Part shown: piece after piece, positions 35,631 to 45,580 of the stretch
Layout: every line of letters begins with the position of its first letter
Position numbering within the stretch: the first letter of the stretch is position 1
Assembly: GCF_016424485.1 (NCBI RefSeq)
Contig: NZ_JAELUP010000103.1
Span: forward strand, 124,001 to 188,000
Length of the DNA: 64,000 bases
DNA from: Paenibacillus roseus
Lineage (GTDB): Bacteria > Bacillota > Bacilli > Paenibacillales > Paenibacillaceae
Direction: 5' to 3'
The notes under the pieces: model-generated
The model's input: the letters and a program-made list of their open reading frames with translations, nothing else
Database searches by the model: none
What the model was told of the DNA's origin: nothing
Position numbers and translations under genes: made by a program

Positions 35631-36866
35631 ATGGTACAAGGTGAGATGGTCGGGGCGCATAGATGGAAGGTGATGATCGCTGACGATGAAGCGATTATTC
35701 GTGAAGGCATTCGCGACGCAGTCGATTGGGCGAACTTGAATATGGAGGTTGTGTGTGAGGCGGAGGACGGCGAAGAAGCGCTGGAGATGGGGAAGGCTTA
35801 CGAGGTTGATATTGCGCTTGTTGATCTGAATATGCCGATTATGCATGGTCTTCGCCTGATTGGGCATCTGCGCGATAACTTGCCCGATTGCCGAATTGTC
35901 ATTATAACCGGCCATGACGAGTTCGCCTATGCGCAAGAAGCAATTCGGCTTGGGGTACAGGAATATATTTTGAAGCCGGCAAGTCCGGGTGAGCTGGCGA
36001 AAGTAATGATGGAGCTTGGCAAGCAACTGGATGTGGCGTACAAACAAAGCGTGCACCTGCGGCAGGCGTCCAGACAGATGGCTCGCAATATTACGCTGTT
36101 CAGAGAGAAGTTCGGGCTGGAATGGATGGGCGGCGGGCTCACTGGCGCCGAAATTATGGATCAATTGGAGTTTCTGCGGTTGCCGCTCGCATGCCCCGAT
36201 TGGATGGGCGTGATCCGCTGGCCGGAAGTCACTGTGAACAAGCCGCTGCTCGGTGAGGGTGAACGGCAGCTGATGTTGTTCGCGATCGAGAATATCGCCG
36301 GGGAGATCATTGTGGCTGACGACAAGGTGATCTTCCGTGGCCATGCCGGGCTGATCGTTGTGCTGATATGGGGGGAGCTTGCAGCTTCCATCCCACAGGA
36401 TATTGAAGCAGCGGTGCAAGCCTATTTGAAGTTGTCCGTACACACACACTTCGCTATGCTGGATGGGAATCTGGCGGGTGTTCCGGCTGCGTATCGCGAA
36501 TGCAAATCCGCGGTGTACAAGGATTCCCAAATCTCACCTGTCGTTCGTCGCCTTCGGCAGTATGTGCGCGAGGAGTATCATGATCCGGATCTTTCACTGG
36601 AAGGGTTGGCCAAACTATTGCAGGTATCGCCGGTTTATCTCAGCCGGATGGTCAAGCAAGAATTGGGAATCCCCTTCGTCAGTCTGGTGACAGCATTGCG
36701 TATTGAGAAGGCGATTCAGTTGCTCAATTCAACCGATATGCCGATTCACGAAATTGCGGGTCAAGTCGGTTATGTTACGCAACATTACTTCAGCACGACA
36801 TTCAAGAAAATCGTCGGGGTGTCGCCGAACCAATATCGTCGGGGTGACGCATTTAGTGAGCAGTAA
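35631..36866 (+). CDS. YesN-type response regulator with AraC DNA-binding domain
   Basis: The 411-residue protein has a receiver domain at about residues 12-130 (MIADDEAIIREGIRDAV; phospho-acceptor D65 in ALVDLNMPIMHG; switch region IITGHDEFAYAQEAI; ILKPASPGEL). A linker follows, then a C-terminal AraC double helix-turn-helix (SLEGLAKLLQVSPVYLSRMV, QVGYVTQHYFSTTFKKIVGV). It should bind near the promoter copies at 36.9 and 44.4 kb. The first of these begins at this gene's own stop codon. Confidence 0.93.
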   Translation: MVQGEMVGAHRWKVMIADDEAIIREGIRDAVDWANLNMEVVCEAEDGEEALEMGKAYEVDIALVDLNMPIMHGLRLIGHLRDNLPDCRIVIITGHDEFAYAQEAIRLGVQEYILKPASPGELAKVMMELGKQLDVAYKQSVHLRQASRQMARNITLFREKFGLEWMGGGLTGAEIMDQLEFLRLPLACPDWMGVIRWPEVTVNKPLLGEGERQLMLFAIENIAGEIIVADDKVIFRGHAGLIVVLIWGELAASIPQDIEAAVQAYLKLSVHTHFAMLDGNLAGVPAAYRECKSAVYKDSQISPVVRRLRQYVREEYHDPDLSLEGLAKLLQVSPVYLSRMVKQELGIPFVSLVTALRIEKAIQLLNSTDMPIHEIAGQVGYVTQHYFSTTFKKIVGVSPNQYRRGDAFSEQ

Positions 36867-36997
36867 GTTGGATTATTATAAATTCAGTTGCTTTTTTGAA
36901 AAGACCGCTTTCTTCATCGTCCCGTATACTTGCCTTGGAACAGCTAACCAACCTATCTAAGAGAGGGGTACAGACAATGTTGAAAGCGGTTTTAATG
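36864..36997 (+). promoter_or_regulatory. duplicated sugar promoter, copy A (upstream of the beta-galactosidase)
   Basis: By hand alignment this 134-bp block is roughly 80-85% identical to 44350-44481, with one 2-bp indel. The shared core CCCGTATACTTG holds a TATACT -10 but no good -35, as expected for an activator-dependent promoter. The match includes GAGAGGGGTAC (ribosome binding site) and the first codons of the chvE-like gene. Confidence 0.85.
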
Positions 36998-37009
36998 GGA
37001 TCAGCATAG
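36977..37009 (+). pseudogene. 10-codon vestige of a chvE-like gene start
   Basis: ATG opens MLKAVLMGSA and then TAG, matching MKKVVLM at the real chvE-type start (44461). It sits in copy A of the promoter, has a good ribosome binding site, and ends inside a hairpin. It may be only a scar, or it may now be translated as a leader peptide. Confidence 0.7.
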
Positions 37010-37035
37010 CAAGCTTGATGTGGCAGCTATGCTGA
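37001..37035 (+). repeat. perfect inverted repeat in the beta-galactosidase leader
   Basis: TCAGCATAGC and GCTATGCTGA are perfect 10-bp arms with a 15-nt loop, 66 bp before the start. The TAG of the vestigial peptide lies in the left arm. There is no T-tract, so it is a candidate RNA-stability or attenuation hairpin. Confidence 0.6.
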
Positions 37036-37100
37036 TGATGGCATGTAAGTATTGGTGCGAGTAAGTAAAAAACGTTAGATTCAAAAGAGGAGGAAAAACA

Positions 37101-40100
37101 ATGGCTATTCGCAAGTCAACACTATCATTGGTGATGGCGGTGATGCTTGTTCTGCCGCTGTTCCCGCCGCCTCCGGCGGCGCGGGCGGCTCAGTCCGCGT
37201 CAGGCGACGTGCTGACCGTTGACGGCAGTGATATGCACACAAGTGACCAAAGCGAGTATTATAAAGCTTATCTCCCAGCGCTTGGAGGGGGAGGGGGCGA
37301 ATCCAACTGGGTCAATAGTGGAGGATATTGGTCGTGTTGGGAGGCCGGTTATGTTACTTTCAGATTTAAAGGCACAGGCATCAAGGTGTACGGAAAGACG
37401 GCCAGCAACCACGGCGAAATGGCCTTTACCGTTTTGAAATCAGGTGCCAACATAGAAAGCCCTTCTGCCGGCGACATCGTGAGGCCGGAGAAGATCGTGA
37501 ATACGAACAGCGCCAATGCTGTCGAAGATGTCGTTATTTTCGACAGTTCTGCTGACGGCAATTTGCCGGATAGTTATTATATACTGAAATTCAGAATTGT
37601 TAAACAAGGTCAATACGGCCTATTTAGCAGATTTGATGTACTCGGCTACGACCCTAACGGCTTTAATCCGCCAGGTATTCCGGAACCCCCGAGGGATACC
37701 GAGGGAGCAGTAAAGGGCGACGAATGGACCGAGCAGACAAAACGTTTCGCGGTCAACCGCGAGGACGCGAAGGCGCATTTCTATCCGTATGATACCGAAG
37801 AAAAAGCCCTTGATGGCTATACCATGAATCCTGTGGAAAGCGATTACTACATGAATCTTGATACCGTCAACGCGTCTGACTGGAAGTTCTCTTATGCCGC
37901 CAGGCCGGCAGACAGGCTAGGCGCCGCAGCAAGTGGAAACGCTTTCTCGGACGCTGAAAACGCTTTCGATTTTACCCAATTTAGTTATGACGATGCAAGC
38001 TGGGATAATATTAACGTCCCGTCCAGTTGGCAGATAAACTGGGAAGCCGACCCGGCCAATGGCAACAAGCCAAAGTTCAAGTATGACAAGCTTATTTATA
38101 CAAACTGGGGTCCTTACGCGTGGGAGCAGGATGGCTGGAATAACACCGGCAAGTCTGTCAGCGGAAAAACGCCCGTCGGCACAAACGCCGTCGGCACGTA
38201 CAGGCACAAGTTCAAAGTGCCCGATAACTGGGATGGTCGCGAGATCCTGCTTGATCTGGCGGGCGTTGAGTCCAACAGCTTCGTCTGGGTCAATGGACAG
38301 TCTGTCGGCTACGCCGAGGATAGCTTTACAAACAAAACCTTTAACATTACCAAGTATTTAAACTGGACGAACAAGGCTGAGAATGTGCTGACCATTCAGG
38401 TGTTCCGTTTCTCGACCGGCAGCTTTTTGGAGGATCAGGATGTCTTCAACATGTCGGGCATATTCCGCAGCGTATTTCTAACCGCGCGTCCAAAAGTGGC
38501 GCTGTACGACTTTGAGGTCAAGACCACGCCCGAGACCGCTGGTAAATACGACGGCGCTTGGAACCTCAACGTAAAATCGCTGCTGCGCGACTTCGGCGCG
38601 GATGATCGGGACGATCTCAAGCTGACAGCCAAGCTGTATGACGGGGAAACTGTTATCGGGACGGCTGGCCAAGCGATCGATCCAAACCAGTTCAAAATTA
38701 AGAAAAACTGGCTTGGAAACGACCAGGTGGTGACCGATGTCTATTGGCAGGGTGAGAACGGTCATACGGTCACCAGCCAGTTAACGCCGGAGGACTATGC
38801 CCGGGCGGCCAGCTATTTGGATTTCAAAATTAATGTGCGGGACCCCAAGCTGTGGTCCGCAGAGAAACCGAACCTGTATAAGCTGGTGCTCACCCTTGAG
38901 AAGGACGGCAGCATACAGGAGACTACCTCTGTGCGCGTCGGCTTCCGCGAAATAAAAATTGAGGGTGATCGTTTCTTTATAAACGGTACGCGCATCATGT
39001 TCTACGGCACCAACCTGCATGAGACGAACGTTGGCACGTACGGTCGCACCATGACCGAGGATACGATTCGCCTGGATTACAAGCTTATGAAGCAGGGCAA
39101 CGTCAATGCGGTTCGTTTTTCTCACTACCCGAAGGACACGCGCTTCTACGACTTGGCTGACGAGTACGGCCTTTATCTGATGGATGAGGCGAACCTCGAG
39201 ACCCATTCCGACAGAGACGGCGGCGGCTTTCATATTTCGAACAACCCAAACTGGGGCCCCGCGATACGCGACCGTATCGCGAATATGGTGGAACGTGACA
39301 AAAACTATCCCAGTGTTGTGATTTGGTCCATGGGTAACGAATCAAGCGGCGGCGACGAGTTCCGAAAATGGGCCACCAAATGGGCGAATGAGCGTGACAC
39401 GACGCGGGCGACACACGCGGAGTTTGATAATAGTTACAAGAATAGTCTCGTCAACGGCAACCCCACCGTCAGCAGCAACATGTACTCAAGTCCGGGCAGC
39501 GTCGGCAGCAATTCGGGTGGCGACAACAGACCCTATTTGATCTGTGAGTATATCTATACCCGGGGCAACGCGGGCGGCGCGTGGGACCCCTATATCAAGG
39601 GGTTTGACGATAAACCGAGAGCGATCGGCGGCTTTATCTGGGACTGGGCGGACAAGGGAGTATTGACTCCGCGGCCGGATATCGCTTATGACGCGGATTA
39701 CATCAATCACCCCGACAACTGGTTCTACGGGTACGGCGGCGACTGGGGCGACAAGCCCACTAATTTCACCATGGGCACCAACAGTGGCAATCACGGCTCC
39801 CAGACTGCAAACGGCATTGTATTGAACGACCGCGCATTGAAGCCTATATGGGAAGAAATGAAATATCAGTACCGCTGGATAACTGCGACCCTTCCGAACG
39901 ATGTGACCGCGCTGAAGGAAGGCAGTGAGTTTACCGTAAACAATAAGATGTTATTTACAAATACTAATGAATATGGAGCGCGCTGGGAGCTTCAGCGTGA
40001 CGGAAAGGTTATTGAAGACGGCGTATGGGAAGCCGGGATTAGCGTCGGCCCAGCGCCATCAGGCGTAGATGAAAAGACAATCACTTCGGATCAGTTCCAG

Positions 40101-43100
40101 GTGCCTTTTGACAGACCGGAGGATTGGGAGAGTTATCAAGGCTCGGAATATTTCTTCAACGTTTATTTCTACGAAAAGGGGCAACCCGCTTGGGCGGACA
40201 CACAGAACTACGAAGTATCCTGGAGTCAGCTTCCGGTTGACTTCAACAGCGAGCCTTGGGAGAGGGGCACAGCCAAGCCGCCAGCAAGCACAGGCGCGTT
40301 CGACATCGTGGATGGGGCAACCGACATCACCGTGGACGGCGACAATGACTTCTCCCTTGTAATAAATAAAGCGACTGGCATTATAACCAAGTATAGTTAC
40401 AAGGGCAAAGATTTTCTGGAAAAAGGCCCCGCGCCTAACTTCTGGCGCGCCTTTGTAGAGAACGACTACGGATGGGATGCCAACGCATCCACCCGCGAAG
40501 CGTGGCGCACCGCCAGCAATAACGTTACGGTGGAACAAGTCAGCCTGCTTAATGAGGGGGGGAAAGATTTCGAGGAGATCGCCATCAGTGGATATCTCGG
40601 CGCCCCCAACGCCCGCAAGGGCAGCTACAAGACGGTATACAAGGTCTACGCCAACGGCGAGGTGCAGGTCGATTACACTTACGAATTCAACGGCAGCCTC
40701 ACAGGAAATAACGCCAGACCCCTGGAGATAGGCAGCATGATGACTGTCAAACCGGGATTCGACAATATAGCCTGGTATGGTCGGGGTTCCGAAGAATCTT
40801 ATGTGGATCGCAAGCTTGGCTATCCGGTTGGCATCTATAACAGCACTGTTGCCGAACAGTTTGTGGATTATATTCAGGTACAGGAGAACGGCAATAAGGT
40901 GGATGTGCGCTGGATGGCGCTTACCGACGGCGACGGCGACGGCCTGCTGATTAAGTCCAACGGCCGAACGGTGCCTCTGGGCGGCAGCAGAGTAACAAGT
41001 ACGAACATGCTGGAATTCAACGCCCTGCATTATTCGCCTGAACAATTGAACAAAACAGGAGCGAGCCGCGACTATCATCCGTATCAGCTTGAAAGGGATG
41101 CGCTTGCGGCAAACGGCGGCGATCCTGATCTGCCGATTACGCTGCGCATCAACGCGTGGGGAATGGGCGTCGGTGGTTATAACGGCTGGGGAGCGCAGCC
41201 CCGTGAAGATTTGGACTACCGCTTAAATGTCGCAGGAAAGACCTATGAGTACAGCTACACCATGAAGCCCGTAACCGGCTTCGACAACAAGGCGGACGAA
41301 TCGATAAAAGCAGCGAATGACTATTATCAAGCGCCGCGTTACGATGTGGAACATGTCGACGCCGTACTGAACGTCAAAACGATCGTTGAGGGTTATCAGG
41401 CAAGAATCCCAGTAACCGCTGATCCCGCTTATAAAGGCTTCGAAATTCGTTTAATCGCAGAAGATGGATCAACTATACGCTCCGCGGTAATCGACGCGGA
41501 TGGCAAGGCCGTGCTCAAATTGAGCGCCGCTGATGTCCCCGGGGAGGGCGTCTATGTGGTTGAGTTCTGGGATGGCAATAATTATGTAGGCTCAAGCCAT
41601 CTGACGGTGGTTTCGATTAAGCAGCTTTGGACGCCTGAAACCCAGACCTTGATTGACGGCAAGCTCAGGGTGACGTTCCCTGCAAAAATCGGCGGGAATA
41701 TTACGACCAATAAGGGGGACGCGACAATCGTCGGCGACGGCCATACTTTGGTTGTAAATGTACGCTCAGACGCCGAGGGTCGCATCGAGATCAAGGACGT
41801 TGAATACCCCGGTCTGTTCACCGACTATAAATTCAACTTTACGCTGTTCTACAAAACCGATTACCAGGGGGTACCGGAAGGCTACAAGTCCGCGTATCAG
41901 AAGCTTTGGGGCGGCGATTACGACAGCATGTATAACAACGGAGCGCGCAGCCCGAGTGTGTATACCTCAGGCCAATACGCAGGCCAGTTGATCGTAAGTT
42001 ATGAAGCCGGCGACTGGATCAGATTCGATAATCTGGCCTTTACCGGAAACGGCGCTGCGGCAATGAAAATCAGCGGCACGAGGGCGGACGGAGGCACTGC
42101 CCCGGTGGAGGTCTATAGGGGAATCGGGACGCCGCCAGGGCCGACGACAAAAATTGAAGCAGTTGAAAAAGAGCTTCTGAACAGATTCAGCTTTCCTCAA
42201 AGTCCCGGCGATTGGTTTAGCAACGCAGGGGAAGTGACCTATACCTTCGACACTCCGCTAAAGGGTCTGGTGGATTCGGTATATATCTATGTACCCAACG
42301 GAGGCTTTGCGTTCCTTTCGATCGAGTTTGTGGAGGCTGGCGGGCCTGCCGCTTCGGCGTCATCCAGCGACTCCCCGATGTACTCGGCGAGCACTTCGAC
42401 CGGTATGCCTACGGTAAAGAGCGTTGATGGCAAAATAACTTACGTGCACGACGGCAGTACGAGGGTAGACGGCGACACCAAAGTGTTGGCGACGTTCGAT
42501 GATCCCAATGTCGAGCTTTACTACGTGATACCAGGCTACACAAGAAGTCTGTCCGCAAGCTATACAGGCGTCCCGGACGCGCCGGCAGGCTCGTATTTCA
42601 GCGGGAATCAGGACGCAGCGTCAGGTTATGTGACGGTGTATGGAGCAAGCCCCAACGATATACTGGCCAACAAGGTCGGCCTTGACGGAAAGATCACCAT
42701 ACCCAAGCCGACGCAGGGCGATTACACTCTGATGGTTAGGGCCGGCCATGCAGGCGACGATTCGGCCGTCTACAAGCACAGGTTTACGCTAACGGGGCAC
42801 GAATCGATTGCGGTAACAAACATTGTTGTAACCAGCACCGCTCATGTTATTAAGGCCAAAGGCGGCACCCTGCAGATGTCTGCAACCGTTGCCCCTGAGC
42901 TTGCGACTGACAAGTCAGTCAAGTGGGCTGTTTACAACATCGACGGGTCGGCTACAGACAAGGCAACGATATCAGTCAGCGGGTTGTTGACGGCCAAGAA
43001 AAATGGCAAAGTCAAGGTTGTGGCAACAGCCAATGACGGCTCCGGCGTAAAAGGCGAACTGGAAATTACAATCAGCGGTCAGAGCAGCAGCAACCCCAAT

Positions 43101-44258
43101 CAAGGTTCAGGCTCTGATTCGGGTTCAGATCCCGACCCAGATTCGGCTGCAGGCAGCGGGAATAACCCTTCGTCTGACGGTGTGAAAATTGTGAAGCCCT
43201 CAGACATTAAGCCGGATCAAGGCAAAGTCAGCTTGAAGCTGGATTCGAAGCAATCAGCGTTGTCGATCCCGCTCGACCTGATCAGCTCAATCGGTGCGAA
43301 CAAGCTGGAAGTCGCAGCAGAGAACGTGAAGATTACGATTCCCAACGCGGTACTTGAAAAGTTGGCGGCGACGGCAGGCGGCGCGAAAGCAGGCAACATT
43401 GAAATTACGATGAAACCTGTCGATCAAGCGGCTCAAGGCGGCAACTTCAAGCAAGCGGGTCAAGTTTACGAGCTTAACCTGAAGATCAAGTCCGGTGACA
43501 AGGAATCGCGCTTGACAAACTTCATTGAGCCGATCGTAGTCGAGTTCCTGGTTGATCTGGCCCAATTGGACAAAGATCTGCTAGGCGTCTACTACTTCAA
43601 TGAAAAATCGAAAGTTTGGGAATATGTTGGCGGTACCGTTACGGAGAACGGCATCAGAGCTTACCTGACACACTTCAGTAAATTCGCTGTGCTCGAATAT
43701 AACAAGGTATTCACAGACGTACCGGACACGCACTGGGCACATCGTACATTGCAAGTGATGGCAGCGAAGCATATCGTGACGGGTGTATCGGCAACCGATT
43801 TCAACCCGAACGGTGTAACAACAAGAGCGCAATTCGTCACGATGCTTGTGAACGCGCTAGGTCTGGTAACGGAAAACACTTCGACGACGTTTACGGACGT
43901 ACAGGCAACCGATTGGTATGCAGCCAGCGTAGCAGCCGCATACAAAGCCGGCCTGATCTCCGGCGTGTCGTCCGGTAAGTTCGAGCCGAAGGCACAGATC
44001 ACGCGCGAGCAGATGGCAAGCCTTATGGTACGTGCATATGAGTATCGGAATGGCAAGACTGCGGCAACAGTTGATGCGGCATCCGCTCTGAAAGATGGAG
44101 AAAAAATATCCGCGTGGGCGAAGCAAGATGTGAACAAGGCGATCGAGCTTGGCCTTATGCAAGGCAAAGGCAAAGGCGTCTTCGCTCCGGCAACAACAGC
44201 CACCCGCGCTGAAACCGCGCAAGCAATCTTGAACTTGCTAAACAAAGCGGGCAAGTAA
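37101..44258 (+). CDS. S-layer-anchored GH2 beta-galactosidase, multidomain
   Basis: The 2,385-residue preprotein carries a signal peptide (residues 1 to about 30, ending ARAA), a roughly 160-residue N-terminal module, and GH2 sugar-binding, Ig-like and TIM-barrel domains. The acid/base is E747 in WSMGNESSGG and the nucleophile E816 in LICEYIYTRGN, a LacZ-like spacing. A Bgal small-chain-like domain follows (FSLVINKATGIITKYSYKGK), then CBM-like segments, a bacterial Ig2 domain (ITNIVVTSTAHVIKAKGGTL), a Ser/Gly/Asp linker and three C-terminal SLH motifs (VFTDVPDTHWAHR, TFTDVQATDWYAA, KISAWAKQDVNKA). It should act on galactosides at the cell surface. It sits between a sugar-sensing system and a sugar transporter, behind a copy of the transporter's promoter. 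Substrate specificity beyond GH2 is not certain. Confidence 0.92.
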   Translation: MAIRKSTLSLVMAVMLVLPLFPPPPAARAAQSASGDVLTVDGSDMHTSDQSEYYKAYLPALGGGGGESNWVNSGGYWSCWEAGYVTFRFKGTGIKVYGKTASNHGEMAFTVLKSGANIESPSAGDIVRPEKIVNTNSANAVEDVVIFDSSADGNLPDSYYILKFRIVKQGQYGLFSRFDVLGYDPNGFNPPGIPEPPRDTEGAVKGDEWTEQTKRFAVNREDAKAHFYPYDTEEKALDGYTMNPVESDYYMNLDTVNASDWKFSYAARPADRLGAAASGNAFSDAENAFDFTQFSYDDASWDNINVPSSWQINWEADPANGNKPKFKYDKLIYTNWGPYAWEQDGWNNTGKSVSGKTPVGTNAVGTYRHKFKVPDNWDGREILLDLAGVESNSFVWVNGQSVGYAEDSFTNKTFNITKYLNWTNKAENVLTIQVFRFSTGSFLEDQDVFNMSGIFRSVFLTARPKVALYDFEVKTTPETAGKYDGAWNLNVKSLLRDFGADDRDDLKLTAKLYDGETVIGTAGQAIDPNQFKIKKNWLGNDQVVTDVYWQGENGHTVTSQLTPEDYARAASYLDFKINVRDPKLWSAEKPNLYKLVLTLEKDGSIQETTSVRVGFREIKIEGDRFFINGTRIMFYGTNLHETNVGTYGRTMTEDTIRLDYKLMKQGNVNAVRFSHYPKDTRFYDLADEYGLYLMDEANLETHSDRDGGGFHISNNPNWGPAIRDRIANMVERDKNYPSVVIWSMGNESSGGDEFRKWATKWANERDTTRATHAEFDNSYKNSLVNGNPTVSSNMYSSPGSVGSNSGGDNRPYLICEYIYTRGNAGGAWDPYIKGFDDKPRAIGGFIWDWADKGVLTPRPDIAYDADYINHPDNWFYGYGGDWGDKPTNFTMGTNSGNHGSQTANGIVLNDRALKPIWEEMKYQYRWITATLPNDVTALKEGSEFTVNNKMLFTNTNEYGARWELQRDGKVIEDGVWEAGISVGPAPSGVDEKTITSDQFQVPFDRPEDWESYQGSEYFFNVYFYEKGQPAWADTQNYEVSWSQLPVDFNSEPWERGTAKPPASTGAFDIVDGATDITVDGDNDFSLVINKATGIITKYSYKGKDFLEKGPAPNFWRAFVENDYGWDANASTREAWRTASNNVTVEQVSLLNEGGKDFEEIAISGYLGAPNARKGSYKTVYKVYANGEVQVDYTYEFNGSLTGNNARPLEIGSMMTVKPGFDNIAWYGRGSEESYVDRKLGYPVGIYNSTVAEQFVDYIQVQENGNKVDVRWMALTDGDGDGLLIKSNGRTVPLGGSRVTSTNMLEFNALHYSPEQLNKTGASRDYHPYQLERDALAANGGDPDLPITLRINAWGMGVGGYNGWGAQPREDLDYRLNVAGKTYEYSYTMKPVTGFDNKADESIKAANDYYQAPRYDVEHVDAVLNVKTIVEGYQARIPVTADPAYKGFEIRLIAEDGSTIRSAVIDADGKAVLKLSAADVPGEGVYVVEFWDGNNYVGSSHLTVVSIKQLWTPETQTLIDGKLRVTFPAKIGGNITTNKGDATIVGDGHTLVVNVRSDAEGRIEIKDVEYPGLFTDYKFNFTLFYKTDYQGVPEGYKSAYQKLWGGDYDSMYNNGARSPSVYTSGQYAGQLIVSYEAGDWIRFDNLAFTGNGAAAMKISGTRADGGTAPVEVYRGIGTPPGPTTKIEAVEKELLNRFSFPQSPGDWFSNAGEVTYTFDTPLKGLVDSVYIYVPNGGFAFLSIEFVEAGGPAASASSSDSPMYSASTSTGMPTVKSVDGKITYVHDGSTRVDGDTKVLATFDDPNVELYYVIPGYTRSLSASYTGVPDAPAGSYFSGNQDAASGYVTVYGASPNDILANKVGLDGKITIPKPTQGDYTLMVRAGHAGDDSAVYKHRFTLTGHESIAVTNIVVTSTAHVIKAKGGTLQMSATVAPELATDKSVKWAVYNIDGSATDKATISVSGLLTAKKNGKVKVVATANDGSGVKGELEITISGQSSSNPNQGSGSDSGSDPDPDSAAGSGNNPSSDGVKIVKPSDIKPDQGKVSLKLDSKQSALSIPLDLISSIGANKLEVAAENVKITIPNAVLEKLAATAGGAKAGNIEITMKPVDQAAQGGNFKQAGQVYELNLKIKSGDKESRLTNFIEPIVVEFLVDLAQLDKDLLGVYYFNEKSKVWEYVGGTVTENGIRAYLTHFSKFAVLEYNKVFTDVPDTHWAHRTLQVMAAKHIVTGVSATDFNPNGVTTRAQFVTMLVNALGLVTENTSTTFTDVQATDWYAASVAAAYKAGLISGVSSGKFEPKAQITREQMASLMVRAYEYRNGKTAATVDAASALKDGEKISAWAKQDVNKAIELGLMQGKGKGVFAPATTATRAETAQAILNLLNKAGK

Positions 44259-44286
44259 GCAGCAACAAACTACAATCAACATGAAC

Positions 44287-44319
44287 ATCGGAGGGACAAC
44301 TGTCTCTCCGATTTTTTTT
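44287..44319 (+). terminator. strong terminator after the beta-galactosidase gene
   Basis: ATCGGAGGGACA pairs with TGTCTCTCCGAT (one mismatch) and eight T follow. It isolates the enzyme gene from the transporter operon, which then needs its own promoter. Confidence 0.9.
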
Positions 44320-44349
44320 GGAATTCTGTCTGCCGGGAGCAAGTGGAGT

Positions 44350-44481
44350 TAAGTTGGTTTTTTATAAATTCGGTTGTTTTTTTGGAAAGACCCCTTTTGT
44401 TATTGTCCCGTATACTTGTGTTGAAATAGATAACCAACGAATATGAGAGGGGTACGGACAATGAAGAAAGTGGTCTTAATG
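44350..44481 (+). promoter_or_regulatory. sugar promoter, copy B (upstream of the chvE-type gene)
   Basis: This is the partner of 36864-36997. It includes CCCGTATACTTG with the TATACT -10 at about 44410-44415, GAGAGGGGTAC as ribosome binding site, and the first 21 bases of the gene. It is probably activated by the YesN-type regulator. Confidence 0.8.
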
Positions 44482-45552
44482 TTTCTTATGATCTCGCTGG
44501 TAGCAGTGCTGCTGGCAGCGTGTGGAAGTGAGAGCGGCAGCAGTGGAAGTGAGAGCGGCAGCAGTGGAAATTATGTAGGCCTTGCGATGCCGACGAAGTC
44601 GTCGGAACGGTGGGTGCATGACGGCGAAAACATGAAGAAAGAGTTCGAGAAGCTTGGTTATAAGGTAGACTTGCAATACGCGGAAGATGTCGTTGAGAAC
44701 CAACTGTCGCAAATCGAGAACATGATTACGAAGGGTGTCAAAGTGCTCGTCATCGCGGCGATTGACGGCGAGTCTCTCACTACTGTACTGGACAAAGCTG
44801 CGAAACAGGAAATCAAAGTCATTGCCTACGATCGATTGATTCGCAAATCCGAACATGTCAGCTATTATGCTACATTCGATAACTTCAAGGTCGGTGTACT
44901 GCAAGCGTCCTACATCGAGAAGACGCTGGGGCTAAATGACGGCAAAGGTCCGTTCAATATCGAGCTATTTGCTGGTTCCCCGGACGATAATAACGCGTAC
45001 TTCTTTTTCGATGGCGCAATGTCGGTGCTGCAACCATATATCGATTCCGGCAAGCTCGTCGTGAAGAGCGGCCAGACGAAGTTCGAGCAAACGGCGACAC
45101 TGCGCTGGGACGGCGCGACCGCACAAGCGCGGATGGACAACTTGCTTAGCGCTAACTACACATCGGATCGTGTAGATGCGGTATTGTCGCCTTACGACGG
45201 AATCAGCATCGGGATTATCTCCTCGCTGAAAGGCGTTGGCTACGGTTCCGACAGCAAGCCGATGCCGGTCATTACCGGTCAAGACGCGGAGGTTGCTTCC
45301 GTCAAGTCGATCATCGCCGGCGAACAGACGTCTACGATCTTCAAGGATACACGCGAGTTGGCCAATAAAGCGGTCAGCATGGCGGATGCGGTGCTAAAAG
45401 GCGAAGAGCCGGAAGTGAATGATACCAAAACGTATGATAACGGTAAAAAGGTTGTTCCTTCCTACTTGCTGGAGCCAATTTCGGTTGACAAGTCGAATTA
45501 CGAGTCCGTTCTTGTAAGCGGAGGATATTATACTGCGGACCAACTGAAGTAG
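44461..45552 (+). CDS. chvE: ChvE-type multiple-monosaccharide-binding lipoprotein
   Basis: The 363-residue lipoprotein has the lipobox VLLAAC (lipidated C21), a Gly/Ser linker and a type I sugar-binding fold (YVGLAMPTKSSERWVHDGEN, MITKGVKVLVIAAIDGESLT, VIAYDRLIRKSEHVSYYATF, VITGQDAEVASVKSI). It presents aldoses such as galactose, arabinose, glucose or xylose to the MmsA/MmsB transporter that follows. ATG 44461 is preferred over GTG 44443 because the ribosome binding site lies between them. The linker is a tandem duplication (see 44524). A hairpin follows, typical of binding-protein genes expressed above the other transporter subunits. Confidence 0.9.
   Translation: MKKVVLMFLMISLVAVLLAACGSESGSSGSESGSSGNYVGLAMPTKSSERWVHDGENMKKEFEKLGYKVDLQYAEDVVENQLSQIENMITKGVKVLVIAAIDGESLTTVLDKAAKQEIKVIAYDRLIRKSEHVSYYATFDNFKVGVLQASYIEKTLGLNDGKGPFNIELFAGSPDDNNAYFFFDGAMSVLQPYIDSGKLVVKSGQTKFEQTATLRWDGATAQARMDNLLSANYTSDRVDAVLSPYDGISIGIISSLKGVGYGSDSKPMPVITGQDAEVASVKSIIAGEQTSTIFKDTRELANKAVSMADAVLKGEEPEVNDTKTYDNGKKVVPSYLLEPISVDKSNYESVLVSGGYYTADQLK
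44524..44565. repeat. two tandem 21-bp units in the lipoprotein linker
   Basis: GGAAGTGAGAGCGGCAGCAGT occurs twice in perfect tandem (one 21-bp unit, so 20 bases are GGAAGTGAGAGCGGCAGCAG plus T), encoding GSESGSS twice. It lengthens the flexible linker after the lipid anchor by 7 residues per copy and could vary between strains. Confidence 0.95.
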
Positions 45553-45580
45553 AGACGAATCACAGATCGTTATTCTATTC

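Noticed and set aside
35511..36530. A 339-codon minus-strand frame across the kinase/regulator junction
   Set aside because: It is the shadow of two well-supported signalling genes and has no recognisable motif.
40059..41078. A 339-codon minus-strand frame inside the beta-galactosidase gene
   Set aside because: It lies wholly within a continuous GH2 coding frame and has no start signal.
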